DNA of 64,000 nt from Cristatella mucedo (Eukaryota > Bryozoa > Phylactolaemata > Cristatellidae). The stretch is from positions 2,975,501 through 3,039,500 of the forward strand of contig WPIO01000019.1 of the NCBI GenBank assembly GCA_009760855.2, written 5' to 3'. A program made the position numbers and the translations under genes. Shown here piece by piece: positions 1 to 36,590 of this stretch (the first letter of the stretch is position 1; the number at the start of each line of letters is the position of its first letter). The notes under the pieces were generated by a model that did no database searches, had not been told where the DNA came from, and saw only the letters and a list, made by a program, of their open reading frames with translations.

Positions 1-105
1 CCCCTGTGGTGTTGCTGGCTTCTTGCGACAATTTCTTCATCCGCTAAAGCTCTGGCTCGATGCTGACGATGTGTCACCCTCACGTCATCCTTATCTCTGC
101 CACAG

Positions 106-24498
<24,393 letters not shown>

Positions 24499-24625
24499 CA
24501 TCGTAATCCCTCTTTCGAAGTATTTGAGACATCGGAAAATTATTCACATAAATGAAATTAAATGCAAGTGGCCGTGCATGCATCTCAGTTCGGCTTTACT
24601 GGCATGCGCCAGTCGTGCAAGCATG

Positions 24626-24631
24626 AATAAA
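24626..24631 (+). promoter_or_regulatory. HEATR1 polyadenylation signal
   Basis: AATAAA lies 128 bases after the HEATR1 stop codon and is the first such hexamer downstream of it. It implies a short 3' UTR of about 150 bases. Confidence 0.7.
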
Positions 24632-24639
24632 CCGTTATA

Positions 24640-25834
24640 ACAAGCACAATGTATTAACAGTCTACATGCATTGGTGTATTGATATGGCACTCTGAATGTG
24701 CACATTCTTGGGATGGGCCTTTGGATCGGATAGGTTCGGCAAATGTGTGCTTCCCCTTAAAAGGGTTTTCACGTGATGATCGTCGTTATGCATTTGCTAA
24801 CGATGCTGCTTTGCAAAGCAGCAAGACCTAAAAGCAAATCATTTCACGGGAGCTTTCTCGTTCGTTTGCGATGGCCGCTTCGTTTTACCTGTGAATTGAC
24901 CTTCTATATTGGACTCTCAATGCTGAAGCGACCAAGCAGCTGAAAGAAAGCCTGCCTCAAGTCCTCGTCTATTCTTGGATCTTCTAGCACAGCAATTGCT
25001 AAAGGAACTATGATTCTGGTTGATCGGCAGATTCAGAGCAAAATTATTACTGTGACTTAGCCAGCCGTCCACGGGAAGAGTCCTTCCTACATTGCTGCAT
25101 CGATTTAAGTCTACGTGCATCCTCAGATCTTCTGTGGACAATAAATTAGCTGTTCCATTCTTTCACTTTAAGACTTGGTGACATGAGCTTGCGTTTTGCA
25201 AGTTCTCGACTGCAGAACTCACCTCCATTATGCTTGGGTGACGTCTTCTTTCCTGCTTCCGACTCGGACTCGGGCACATCCTTTCCAGCCGTCCTAATCT
25301 ATTACTTCTATGCCACTTTGACTGTCCTGGCTCAGCCGTGCTTCTCACTCATGCTACTCACTTCTGCAGGTTTTAATTGAAAACTTGATCAGCTCTAGAA
25401 AATAAATAGGAAAGTATGTTGTCTCCACATAAAAAGCTCCTAGAAAATAAGGCTGATTAGTTATCATGATGGTGTAAAACCCTGATAAGATACTACCGGC
25501 AGTTTTCGATCGATGATTGGCATATATGTACATGTATGCACTCAGTAAAGGTCTGCAGTAAAGCTAGAGGCATCAGCTAGGTAGTGATTGGACTGAGATG
25601 CCTTTTTCATCTACCAATCACCTAGATAGTCGCCTCAAACTTTCTTTCAGCTCACGTGTTCCATAAACTCGCTTTGACCGCTATGAAGGTGTTACATTGT
25701 TTGAAAGATTAAATTCCTTGATTTTCAGTTTTAATTAGCAAAAAATCTAAATTCCTAGTAATGGAATGTTATGTTGAGAGGCAGGAAGGAGAGTAGTGGC
25801 ATTCCCGTGAGTTAAGTGTACAGTGCACTCGATT
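24640..25834. other. Intergenic region downstream of HEATR1
   Basis: No gene recognised. A stretch at about 25255-25370 resembles 15385-15470 in a HEATR1 intron, which points to an unnamed dispersed repeat. Confidence 0.5.
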
Positions 25835-27281
25835 TGAGTTGTACACGATTTCACTACAATTGCCTCAAATCATTTCGAAGCAATGACCTGCAAGGGCCCG
25901 GGCATATGACTCAATCTCTAGCATTCCGCTACAAAATGCCCCGAAATAGGTTTCTCAATGCTCCAATTTTGAATGCATGTTACAAAGCACGCTGTTCAAC
26001 GTGCAAGCAGTTCATTTTTGACAAGTGGTGCTTATACAATCTCGGGCAATGTATGGCAATCTACGTACGGCAATGGCTCGGCTTGAAGCAGCAATACACT
26101 ATAATTCGTGGCAAATTGACCACAAATTAGCGGTGCGAAGCTCAAGTATTCGTTTGCTTATTACATTTCACTGTGTTCAAAGTGAAACCCTAGAATTTTC
26201 AAGCTATCTTTCCAGTTATCAATAGCAGCAATCGACAGCAACAGCAGGGTTGATGCCACTATCCGTGGCAAATCGACTAGAAATCGGCTGCACGAAGCTC
26301 CAATTATCATTCCATGGGCCAATATGGAAATCCATCGCAAACCACCGGCCAGTGACTGGGCCAAGCTCGGAGTTTTCTAATGTATCGTAGCACACTGTGT
26401 TTAAGGTGCAACCACATTCTTTTATCCAATCGCACACGTATTATTGCTTGCAATAAATGCCAATCGACAACGTCCCTGGCCAATACTCCAATCTGCACCA
26501 AATAGACAATAAATTGGCAGCGAGAAGCGTTAATTGTCATCACATATAATAACTCGCCGAGTCCCAAGTGAAACAATGGCCTTTTCAAGCTGTTTTTTCG
26601 TTTTTGTTTTACTGTCAGCAATGCAAGGCAATCGACAGCAATTGTCGGAACCAGTAAGGAAATCCGTGAAAAGTCGACAGAATTGGCTTTGGGAAACTGC
26701 AACTCACATTCCACGTAAAATTTCACTGTGCGTGATCATAATTTGCAAACATTGCCAGCGTTCAATCGATGGCAGTGCGTGGCAATCAATGGCCACCACC
26801 CAGGAAATTACGCCAATCTATAATAGTCTGTTGCAAATAGATTGAAAGTTACCGGCAGATGCGACAACTGTTCTTGATTATTCCGGGGCCAGTATTAAAA
26901 GTGCAACCTCATTTTTTCAACTAATCGAGAGCGTACAGTCGAAGGCAATGCACGTGACAATGGTCCGGCTTCTACTTCAACCCGTTTCAAATTGGCGAGA
27001 GATTGGCTGTTCCAAGCTCGATTTGTCATGCCACATAACGTTACTGTTCGCGCATAAAGTTTCATAGTTTCAACCCATTGTGAGCCTTCAACCTTAGGCT
27101 AGGCACCACAATCAATGGCAATGACCCGAGAAATACAGTGAGTCCCGACGGTCTGTAAGCCACAAAGCAGATGGGAGAAAATCCAACTTTTCTTTATTAC
27201 TACAGTGTATCAAAAGTGCAACCTTGCAATAAACCGCGAAGGTATATACGAGAGCAATGCAAAGCAAATCGATGGTAATGG
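25835..27281 (-). repeat. Approximately 170-bp divergent tandem repeat, block 1
   Basis: Minus-strand array of degenerate monomers. Each has an AT-rich half with a GATTGGTTGAAAGGATGTGG-like element and a half with GGTATTGGCCCGGGCCATTG and CGATTGCCATGCATTGCC-like elements. About eight monomers are visible. The block ends abruptly at the LINE at 27282. Confidence 0.8.
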
Positions 27282-28133
27282 CATACGAACTAAAGGCACT
27301 GTCTCCAAAGGATTTTAGGTTCATGCGAGGTACACATAAATGATTAGATCCCGAAAAGCTGGATGTAAGACGCTTAGCCTGGTTGGGTGGTAGATCTAAT
27401 AGGTAGGCTGGAGCAAAAAAATGAAAGAACCTTAAAGTGAGTACTCAACCTTGAAGTCGTTACGTTCCTTGACCGAGAGCCAGTGCAGGTCGGCGAGAAG
27501 TGGTGCGATATGGAAACTGCGACGCTCACGACATACAAGCCTGGCTGCAGAGTTTTGCACCAGTTGTAAGCGGCTGATTCTACAGGCCGGTAGACCAGCC
27601 AGCAGTGAGTTACAGAAATTAAGACGGGATTTCATAAATGCATGGACCAATTTGGATGTAGTATGCCTGTCTAATCAAGCCCAAATTTTAGCAATGGCAT
27701 GTATCTGAAAGTAAGCAGACTTGCCTACGGAGCTGATGTGACCGTCTAATGAAAGATCACTTTGAAATACAATAACTAAATTTAGTGCAGGTTCAGCAGG
27801 AGATCTGGCAAAGCCTATTTTGAGCGTTATGTTTTTCAATTTCTAAATCACACCTGGTTTGCCATTAACTAACAAGTTGGCTTTTTAGTCATTCAATTTA
27901 AGAAAGTTTTCTGTCCTGCGGCTGCAGACTTAATCAATTCCATGCAGCAAGAGAGTTGAGAAAATTTGACGTGCTAGAGGGCGGGTAGCGATCAAAGCAA
28001 AGGTACCATTGAGTGTCATCTGCATAAAATTGAAAGCCAAGGTTACGCCTGGTAATCACACCGGCAAGGAGGAGAGTATAAACCGTGATAAGAACCTGAC
28101 CAAGCACTGAGCCCTTAGGTACTTCATACTTAA

Positions 28134-29395
28134 TTGGATCCTCAGATGATCGTTTTCCATTCTGAAGTACCTCTAAAATATGGAGTACCTCATGGGTCTG
28201 TGCTAGGTCCGGTTCTTTTCACCGTTTATACTCTCCCTCTCGCTGATGTGATTGCCAAGCACAATCTAGGCTTTCACTTCCATGCGGATGACACTCAGTT
28301 GTACCTTTGCTTTGATCCCTCCCAGCCTTCGAGCACCTCAAATTCTCTCAACTCACTTGCTGCATGCATTGATGACATCCGATCATGGATGGCAGCAAAT
28401 TTTCTAAAACTAAACGATGATAAAACTAACTTACTAGTTATGGGCAAACCTAGTGTTATTCAGAAATTGGAAAGGCTGACTTTCAAAATTGGCTCTGCCA
28501 GCATATCTCCAGTTGCATCAGCTCGAAATCTAGGTGTCATATTCCAAAGCGACCTCTCGTTAGACGACCACATCAGCTCCACAGTCAAATCAGCCTATTT
28601 TCAGCTTCATAACATTGCTAAAATTAGGGCTTGTTTAGATAAGGATACCACATCCAAGTTGGTCCATGCATTCGTGACATCTCGTCTCGACTTCTGCAAC
28701 TCACTGCTTACTGGCCTACCAGCATGTGCGATCAGGCGATTGCAGCTGGTGCAAAACTCTGCAGCTAGGCTTGTCTGTCGTGAGCGTCGCAGTTGCCACA
28801 TTACTCCACTTCTCGCCGACCTGCACTGGTTACCAGTCAAGCAACGGATTGACTTCAAGGTTTTGTCGCTCACTTTTAGGTCTCTTCATTCTATGGCTCC
28901 AGCCTATCTTTCAGAGATACTACCCCATCAGGCAAAGCATCGTACCACTCGCTTTTCGGAATCCAACAGTCTAGAAATACCTCGTACAAACCTTAAATCC
29001 TTTGGAGACCGTGCATTTAGCTCGTATGCTCCCACAGCCTGGAACTCCCTCCCGACCTGCATCAGAACATCCCCTGACCTGACCACATTTAAAAGAAACT
29101 TAAAAACATACCTATTTAGGACAGCATTTAGTGGGTCCTTGTGATTCGTCCTCGATGTGCTTATGCGTGCTGACACTGTTCATGCTGCCACTAACCACAT
29201 TTGCATGCTGACCCAGTGCATGTAACCCCTAACCATGTTATTCATTTTGTTTGTTTTTCAAGCATGATTTTACTTACTATTCTATTGCGTATCACTTTGC
29301 AGCAAATGTAAAGCGCCTAGATAGAGATTAAGTTCTCCGAGGGCGCTTTATCAAGTGCAATATCAAGTGCAATATTATCAAGTGCAATATTATTA
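28134..29395 (+). mobile_element. CR1/L2-like LINE, 5'-truncated, RT C-terminal half
   Basis: An uninterrupted 336-codon frame (28134-29144) covers the RT from the block before the catalytic motif (GVPHGSVLGPVLF) through HADDTQLY, with both catalytic aspartates kept, LNDDKTNLLVMG, and the C-terminal LHWLPVKQRIDFK to FRTAFSGSL. The 3' UTR follows, ending GCGCCTAGATAGAGATTAAG and ATT repeats. It lacks the endonuclease and the N-terminal RT. The first few codons of the frame belong to the flanking element. It is the least decayed LINE copy here and lies inside the minus-strand LINE, so it is younger. Confidence 0.9.
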
Positions 29396-29929
29396 TTCAC
29401 ATCAATACTCTGGAGTCTTTCATTGAGGTAGGACCTGAACAAATTCAGTTCAGTGCCAGTGATACCCACGCGAGATGAGAGGCGCTTAAGACGGACTTTG
29501 TGATCGATAGTATCAAAGGCTGCCGAATTATCAAGCAAAACGATCAGAAAAACTCTACTTGAGTCGGCATTCCTAATAAAGTCGTTATACACTCGAAGCA
29601 ATGCTGAATCTGCGGAGTGATTAACTCTAAAACCAGACTGGAACTTACTAAGTGTGAAGTTTTAGTACATGAGTTTAGCTGGTCTGCCAAGACTGGTTCC
29701 CATGACCTTTGATAGAAACTATAGAAGGAAGAATGGGCGGCATTTTCTCAAGTTCTCTTAGTCTAGGGTTGCTTTCTTGATTAGTGGCCTGACTAAAGCC
29801 TTTTTGAAAGGTACTGGGACATGACCTGAGGCTAATGACACATTTATAATGTTGCTTATGCGTGGCAGCGGCAGATCTATGCATCGAAGATGCAGGGCAA
29901 TGGGAATAGGGTCTAGAGGACTAGCTGTG

Positions 29930-30640
29930 TACCCAGGCTGGGTTCGGTTGGCTGTGACCGGACGGCTAAAGTGAGGGTTAGGGTCACCGGCTAGGCCGGG
30001 GTCGGACCCTACGGCATGGCCGGATGTATGCCGTGACGTGAGGTCACCGGGGCTCTTGGGTACGGGAAGTTGGCCAAGTGAGTCGTGGTGTTGGAGGCTT
30101 CCGGTCTCGCCGAGTTATGCACCTGGATTCGTGCAGGCGTGCTCCGGCGATGCTGCCACGCACGCAAGGGAACTAGTACCCAAGGCCCGAGCGGAGCTGG
30201 AGAGCTCGCTCGTTGTTGACTTGTTTATACCGCTTCCCCCCCCCGTGTAGTGTGTTCGTGACCCCCGTGTGTTGGCGTCTTTCGGTGGAAGCTTACGACT
30301 GTGGTAGTTGTCGACTCGGACTAGCCAGCAGTTACTCAGCCAGCCGGGTTTTGGACGGCGTACGCTCGTACTGTTGGATTCGGAGTCGGTACAGCGACAG
30401 GACTGCAGAAGCCGACTGACCCCAACTAACACGTTTGTTCGCGCTTGCTGCGTCGTCTTGCGCCCCCGTAGTGTACTGTGTATAGGACCCTCCCTGTAGA
30501 CTTGTTTAGTTCCCCCGTTGTTGTTGGCGCATGCGTTATAAAGATGTTTAACCTGACGGCAGCTCGTCTTACCCTAGCTCGGCAGCATGGCGAGCGGCAG
30601 CGTGGCCGGAGTATGGCGGGGTTTGGCGGGAATTAGCCTT
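29930..30640. mobile_element. GC-rich insertion of unknown type inside LINE
   Basis: A GC-rich block of about 0.7 kb, unlike its surroundings, separates the linker and RT parts of the minus-strand LINE. No ORF with a recognised domain was found. It could be a solo LTR or another non-autonomous element; clear terminal repeats or target-site duplications were not seen. Confidence 0.5.
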
Positions 30641-31999
30641 TGACCTCAGGAACTCGGTTACAGCTGTATTCTTTGCTTGGGATATGAACTTCTAGAGGAG
30701 GTCTCTCGTGGCCTCCTTAAATGAAGAGATTGATTGTAGAAATTCAGGTGCAGCACGGAATTTAGGGAGGCGATGCGGTCACCATCGGGATGGACACGCT
30801 GATACTATCTATCTTGTTGAAAAAGAGGCCAGGGAAGTGATCGGCTATATCATCACGAGGATTGCTAGGTAAGGAGCTGGGCTGGGAGAGGTTAAGAAAA
30901 CGGTCGATCGCAGGCATCAGCATCTCTGAATCGTGCAGCTGTGATTCAATAATGTTTTTAAAGAGGCTAGAGTTGGCCTTGCTATGATCGATTGGTACGA
31001 TCTACAGTGGTCCTCGTATGCCTGTCGATGTGCAGTCAGTTCTGATCTTTTGTATTCTGTTTCAAGCTTTCGCTTAGTTGACCTAGCTTGTTTAATGTCT
31101 GCAGTAAGCCATAGGCCGTCTGGGTGACGACGCACAATGTGCTTAGTCTGAGGTAAAAACTGGTCAAACATGTCAGCTAGTTTCATCTTGCAGCATTCTC
31201 CTGATGTTGACAGGTCGGAAGGGGGACTGAGCAGCTGAGGCAAAGAAGAAATTTTCGTGCGGACTGTTGTCAAAGGTTTTGAGGTTTCGCGATTCACCGA
31301 TGACTTTGGACGCAGAGGGCACATACTGTTAACTAAATGAGATCTGCATGTTGTCAGATAAGCTGACTTTATTAAGAATAAATAGGTGATGATAGCCGGC
31401 AGTTTTAGGAGAACATTTAGTAGAGTATGTGACCGATGATGTGAGCAGGGCCATGCATATGAGCTACAAGAGAAAATCTATGAGTCAGTGCACAAAATTC
31501 AGTGGTGGAGGCGTCATATAAGTTGTCACAATGTTAAAATCACCCATTATGAGGAAAGTTCAATTTCCTGCACACCGAATCGAAATGAGATCAGAGATAC
31601 TTGAGATAAAGGGGGACTTGGGGCGATAGGCTACTGCCGCAATTGACAGCTTGTTGTCGGATGAGCTCAAAATAAGAGATTCGAAGACCGCTTCGATGGG
31701 ACTGCAGAGGGCTTGAAGTTTAACGAGGAGCGTGCAAAGACGTCGAATCAACCACAGGTTTTGATTGATCTAGGTGTGTTAAAGAAGGAGAAGGCTGTTG
31801 GGGTTTCGTCGTTAAAACTTGGCAGTTAACCTATTTCAGCCAGGTCTCGCTCAAGGCGAACAGCGCCAATTCGTTATTAGTAACTACGTAATCTTATTTT
31901 ATTTGGGTTTATTGCACGTTAAGCGAGGATTTCAAGGACAAGTTATAAGATGGGTCGGCGGGGTTATGGCAGGCCTGAATACCATTAAGTTAGAGAGCC

Positions 32000-32165
32000 G
32001 TGATGAGCCATGATGGCTCACTAGGTAAGGTTGCTGCTTTTTATGACCTTGGCCCGAGGTCGTGGGTTCGAATCTTGTAGTTGGCGATCCTTTATCGCCA
32101 CTGCAAGTGGTGGTGATAGCCATAAAGGCTGTTCTGTTGCTATCCAAAAGAGGCTGTTCAATCAG
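32000..32165 (+). mobile_element. tRNA-derived SINE, type B, second copy
   Basis: Head with GATGGCTCACTAGGTAAGG and B box GGTTCGAATCTT at about 32064-32075, followed by GGCGATCCTTTATCGCCACTGC. Its layout matches 7185-7342 on the opposite strand. It sits within the 5' part of the minus-strand LINE. Confidence 0.85.
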
Positions 32166-34096
32166 ATAGTCTTTAGAGAGATTCATTCACAGCAGTGCAT
32201 GAGGGTGGTTGCTCAGCGAGGTTCGAGACAGCACTTTTCTTCTGTTGCACAATTCACGGATCTTAGAAGCAGCAAACATATCTAGAAATGAATATGAACG
32301 ACGATAACGAAGCAATGATTGGTAAGCACGATCGTACATAATATGCAGGTTACTGGCAGCCCGAGAATTCAACATCGCCGTTGCCGTGGCAGACCAAGCT
32401 CCAAGCAGTTAGTGTCCAGATGTCCACAGGCATGTAATTTCTTACTCAGTACTGTAAGAAAAAACAGATAAACTTTCAACAGGGTCTTACCTGTATTGGT
32501 TCCCGTACACAATGTTTATAAGAACTTTGATTTTCGGAAGAGAATTCTGAAACGGACAAGAAACACTAGTAGCGCTTGATATCGGGATGCGAGACTGTGC
32601 GATATCAATTGGGGCTTTGAGCAGCCAATTTCTAGTCAACTTGAAACGGACTACGGTAGAAGCCGGGCTACTGCCGTCAATTGCCGCGCATGCCTTCGAC
32701 TTTAAGTTCGCCATTGTTTGAAAGGATGAAGTTGCACTTTTAATACAGCACACTGTAATACTCAAAGAAAAGTTAGAGATTCTGCAAATAGCTTTTGGTC
32801 TATTTGCAACGGACCGTTATGGATTGGCGTATTTTCCTGTGCGATAGCTGTTGATTGATATATATTGCCATCGAATCGATTGAACTCGGGCAATGTGCGC
32901 TTATTATGAACACGCACAGTGTGATGTTACGTTATGCGAGAGTTGCAGTTTCTCCAAGCCAGTCTTGTCGATTGTCGACAGATTGCCGTATTAGCCCCGA
33001 CAATTGCTGTCAATTGCCATGCACTTCTGACAGTTAACGAGCAAAGTAGATTAGAAATGCCATTGTTTCACTTGGGGCGCAGTGAAATTTTAAATGTAAT
33101 GACAATTGGAGTGGCGCTGTCACATTTCGGTTGGCCGTGGGTTGGAGTATTGGCCAGGCCCATTGCTGTCGATTGCCATTCGTTACTAGCAGTTGTGCAC
33201 GCGAGATTGATTGAAAGGATGTGGTTGCACCTTTAAACAGTGCTCTGTGATACGTATGGAAATTTTGGGTTTGACCCAGTCAAGTTCAGTAGATTTGCAA
33301 TGGATCATAATGGATTGCTGTATTTGCCCGTGCCATTGCCCTCGATTGCTACGCATTGCCTGAGATTACAAGCACAGAATGGGTAGAAAGCATGTGCTTG
33401 CGCAGTGAGATGTTACGTGAAATGGGAATTGGAGCGTCCATCAACCAACTTCTCACCGATTTGCCACGGATTTCGGTATTGACCTCTGCTGTTGCTGACG
33501 ATTGCCGTGTTTTATTGTTAAGTAACTGCAAACATAGCTCGCCCGTGATTTTATGAGCGCAATTAGTAAAAAAAGACGTGAATGCACTTTAAACAGAGTG
33601 CTTTGTAATATTCATTCGAAGTTGGAGCATTGGAAAACCGATTTCGGGGCATTTTGTAGCTGAATGCTTTGGATTTCGGTATTGGCCAGGGCTGTTACTG
33701 TCGATTGCAGTGCATTGCTACAGAAATGTTGAGGCAATCGTTGTGAAATTGTGCGAGTACACAGTGGCCAGAGATTAGAGCAATAAGAAATCAATAAGAG
33801 TGTCTACTGTACGTGTTCTTATTGCTTTGCAGTGGATTTCGTTAGATTGTGGTTTATTGTGTTCAGCGTGGAACTGGGCCGTTGCAGTTGATTGCAGTGC
33901 ATTGCACGAGAACGCGCATGCACAATTAGGTGAAATTGTGCGCGTGCACTTTGAACTGAGTCTAGCCTTACATGCAATGTAAATTAGAACTAGGTTCTGA
34001 CAAATTGAAGATGATTCACAGTGGATGAGAGTGGGTTCCAGTATTTGGATGGGTCGTTTCTATCGATTTCCGAGAACTACTACTGTTCGCGGATTA

Positions 34097-34178
34097 CAGC
34101 AAATGTAAAGTGCCTAGAAAAAGATCAAGTTCTCTGAGGGCGCTTTATCAAGTACATTATTATTATTATTATTATTAC
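34097..34178 (+). mobile_element. LINE 3'-terminal fragment with (ATT)n tail
   Basis: Only the terminal signature (GCAAATGTAAAGTGCCTAG and TTCTCTGAGGGCGCTTTATC) plus ATT repeats is present, inserted within satellite monomers. Confidence 0.85.
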
Positions 34179-35029
34179 CAATCGTTTGAATTTGCATGGG
34201 TGTGCACAGAACACAGTTCGCATTTATATCCAGTAAAAGCTGGAGCTTGACGCAATCCATTTCTAGTATTTTTGCGGTTGGTTGAGCTATTGGCCCGGGC
34301 CACTGCAGCGCATTTCACGAGAACGCCAGTTCCAATGCAAGCGAAAGTTCTATGAGTAAAATTGTCACAGTATGCTGTCATGTGCAATTAAAAAACTTTT
34401 TTCACATGATTTATTTCTTTGTTCAGTGGAATGCAGTAGATTGATGTGGATTGAGGTATTGACCCGTGCCCCTTATATATATGTATATATATATATATAT
34501 ATATAGATATATATATATATCAGTGGATTTTCGAGATTTTGCTGGTACGCTTAAATTGTGGCGTAGTGCTATATTTCATACCTCGAGCTTTATGCAGTTG
34601 ATTGGTGATGAATTTGAAGCGAACTAAAGTGAATTTCGATGGATTTTGGTACAGACCTCCACGTTTGCAGCTCATTTGCACGATTTCGCGTGTGCTCAAT
34701 GACGTGAAATTTTGTAGAGGCGTAATAATAAAGATATGCTACAATATTCACTCGAAATATGAGCTGGAAACGCCCATATCATGCCGATTTTAGCCAAATT
34801 AGAGTGGATTGCGGTGGATTGCAGCAATAATTCACCGCAATCCTTTTTTGAGTACACTCGTTACATTGAGTATTGACGCGTGCAATCGAAAAAGAAGCTT
34901 TTGCAAATGATTTCTTTTAGTTTGTGGCGGGCGGAGTGCAGTGGATTGCGGCGGCATTGGCCTGGGCTGCTGCAATACTTTTCAGTGGACTTCGTTAGAA
35001 TGCGAGCATGTAATGGAGAAAAGTTTTAT

Positions 35030-35232
35030 GGTTACTGTTATGTTCGTGCGGGCAGTCGCGCACAGATCAAGACGGCTCAGGCAGATGCCGTTTATTTCGG
35101 AAACTTGGAATCGGGCCACACGGCCAACACGCTGGCCTGGAAGCAACTGCTGCAAGTGGGTCCGCTGTTCTCGCCCCAGCGGCTTCCGCCGGACTGGTCA
35201 GCTATCGCTGTACAGCAGACCCAGCAGGTAAA
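35030..35232 (+). other. Exon-like GC-rich fragment inside satellite
   Basis: An open stretch of about 65 codons reading GYCYVRAGSRAQIKTAQADA and GPLFSPQRLPPDWSAIAVQQ ends in CAGCAG followed by GTAAAC, a usable splice donor. Its base composition and codon-like content contrast with the AT-rich satellite on both sides. I do not recognise the protein. A captured gene fragment is the simplest reading. Confidence 0.4.
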
Positions 35233-35530
35233 CATAAAATATAGAGTAGTTTTAAATTCAAAACTAGTTGGAGCTTAGCGAAGACAATTTCTGGTCGATT
35301 TGAGGTTGCGTAAAATGGATTGTGGTGGATTGCAGTGCAAGCGTGGGTATAAGCAGCCCACCTGTATGAGAACTCCCCAGTTATAGTGGGCAATTTGATA
35401 GGTACAAGAAACCACTTGTGTAATACAGAATTCACTCCGAATTTGAGCTTGGCCCGCCGATTTCCAATCAAGTTTTAGCTTAATTAGATTGGATTTCGCA
35501 GTGGGTTCCAGCAAGCTTTCGAATGCTGTG

Positions 35531-36590
35531 TGACTTGACGGAGTTTATTCAGAAGACGTTTCCATACCCGAAATTTTGACCGCGTCGGTCTGCTACCTCG
35601 CCTTGTGCAGCTGCGTGCTCGGGCCCACGAATTGCTGTACGGGTCACGAGACCCCCGTCGTACTTCACATTTACTGCACACTTTACTTTCTGATAAGACC
35701 AATCAAAGAGCTATGATCGAATGTAATGTCACCCGAAATTTGGAAGAACTAACTAAATTGGTTCAGCTAGCACCACTCTGCCGACGACGGTCCACAATTT
35801 AGTCGAGTAATATCCGAACGAATCGTCGTTGGATCAAGTCCATGCGCCCTCTGCAGTCAAGTCAGGAAGCCGTTTCCGGTTGTGGTCACTACCTGCTTCG
35901 ATGACTTTGCACCCTTAGGGTCTCAGCTCAAGAAGAATAAGTTCCAGTCAACTTTCGCTTCACCCCAGTGAACGTCTTTTTGCTAGTGGACTTTTCGCAT
36001 GCACATGTGCGTGATCTAGTGCAATTTACTAGAGCCAGATTGTATTACCCGGTGGCAATGATGACTGTTTGCTTCCTGTTTGCTTCCTGCGTGCTGGTCT
36101 ATGCATGCTCTACTCGTTTGCCTTTACATGCTTAATAGCGCGAGCTACACCAAACGCAAAGGCTCTAATGCATATCTCGGAAGGAGGTTGTTAAGTGCGC
36201 GGATAGAGATAACGGTATCTCGGGAAGCTTTACATATGACCTTCTGCTATTATTATTACTAGCTTATGCGCGTGAGAAATCATGGAAAATTTCAGTATTG
36301 CAAATAAAATAAAAATAATAATAAAAAATTAAGATAAAAAATAAAAATAAATATTACGAGTATGAGTGTCCATGAGGTAGTGATAAACCTAGCCTAGTTG
36401 CTGAGCTCGGTCAACGGTTGGGCTAAGACTAAATACTACGACCTGGACCGTGAAGGGCTCTAATCTTACCTCTGTTCTCTTTCTGCTTTTGACCTTTTCA
36501 GAAGTAAGGTATTCGCTGAGCTTTGACAGCACAAAGCATCTGGCCAGCCAGTCTGTTACGAATTTGAACGGCGACACAGTTGCCATTTCA
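35531..36590. other. Region without recognised gene
   Basis: Contains short open frames without family match. An AAAATAA-rich patch lies at about 36305-36350. Confidence 0.5.

Larger units (their letters stand above)
27282..32480 (-). mobile_element. Long CR1/L2-like LINE, interrupted by three insertions
   Basis: On the minus strand, from 32480 downwards: a 5' part (ARAASNLHIMYDRAYQSLLR), endonuclease remnants (ALSETWL near 31860; SIAAVAYRPKSP near 31640), the linker (WLTADIKQARSTKRKLETEYK near 31080), and reverse-transcriptase remnants (29396-29925 and 27282-28150). It is broken by a type B SINE (about 32000-32165), a GC-rich insertion (about 29930-30640) and a plus-strand copy of the same family (about 28150-29395). 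Many stops and frameshifts show it is inactive. The usual 3' UTR is missing at the 27282 edge, where satellite sequence begins. Confidence 0.82.
32600..35530 (+). repeat. Approximately 170-bp divergent tandem repeat, block 2
   Basis: Plus-strand monomers of the same family as 25.8-27.3 kb. The array is interrupted by a LINE 3' end (34097-34178), an AT microsatellite (about 34475-34520) and a GC-rich exon-like insert (about 35030-35232). The final unit ends with a TTAGCTTAATTAGATTGG-like motif near 35490, also found at the ends of the 49-51 and 61-63 kb blocks. Confidence 0.82.
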
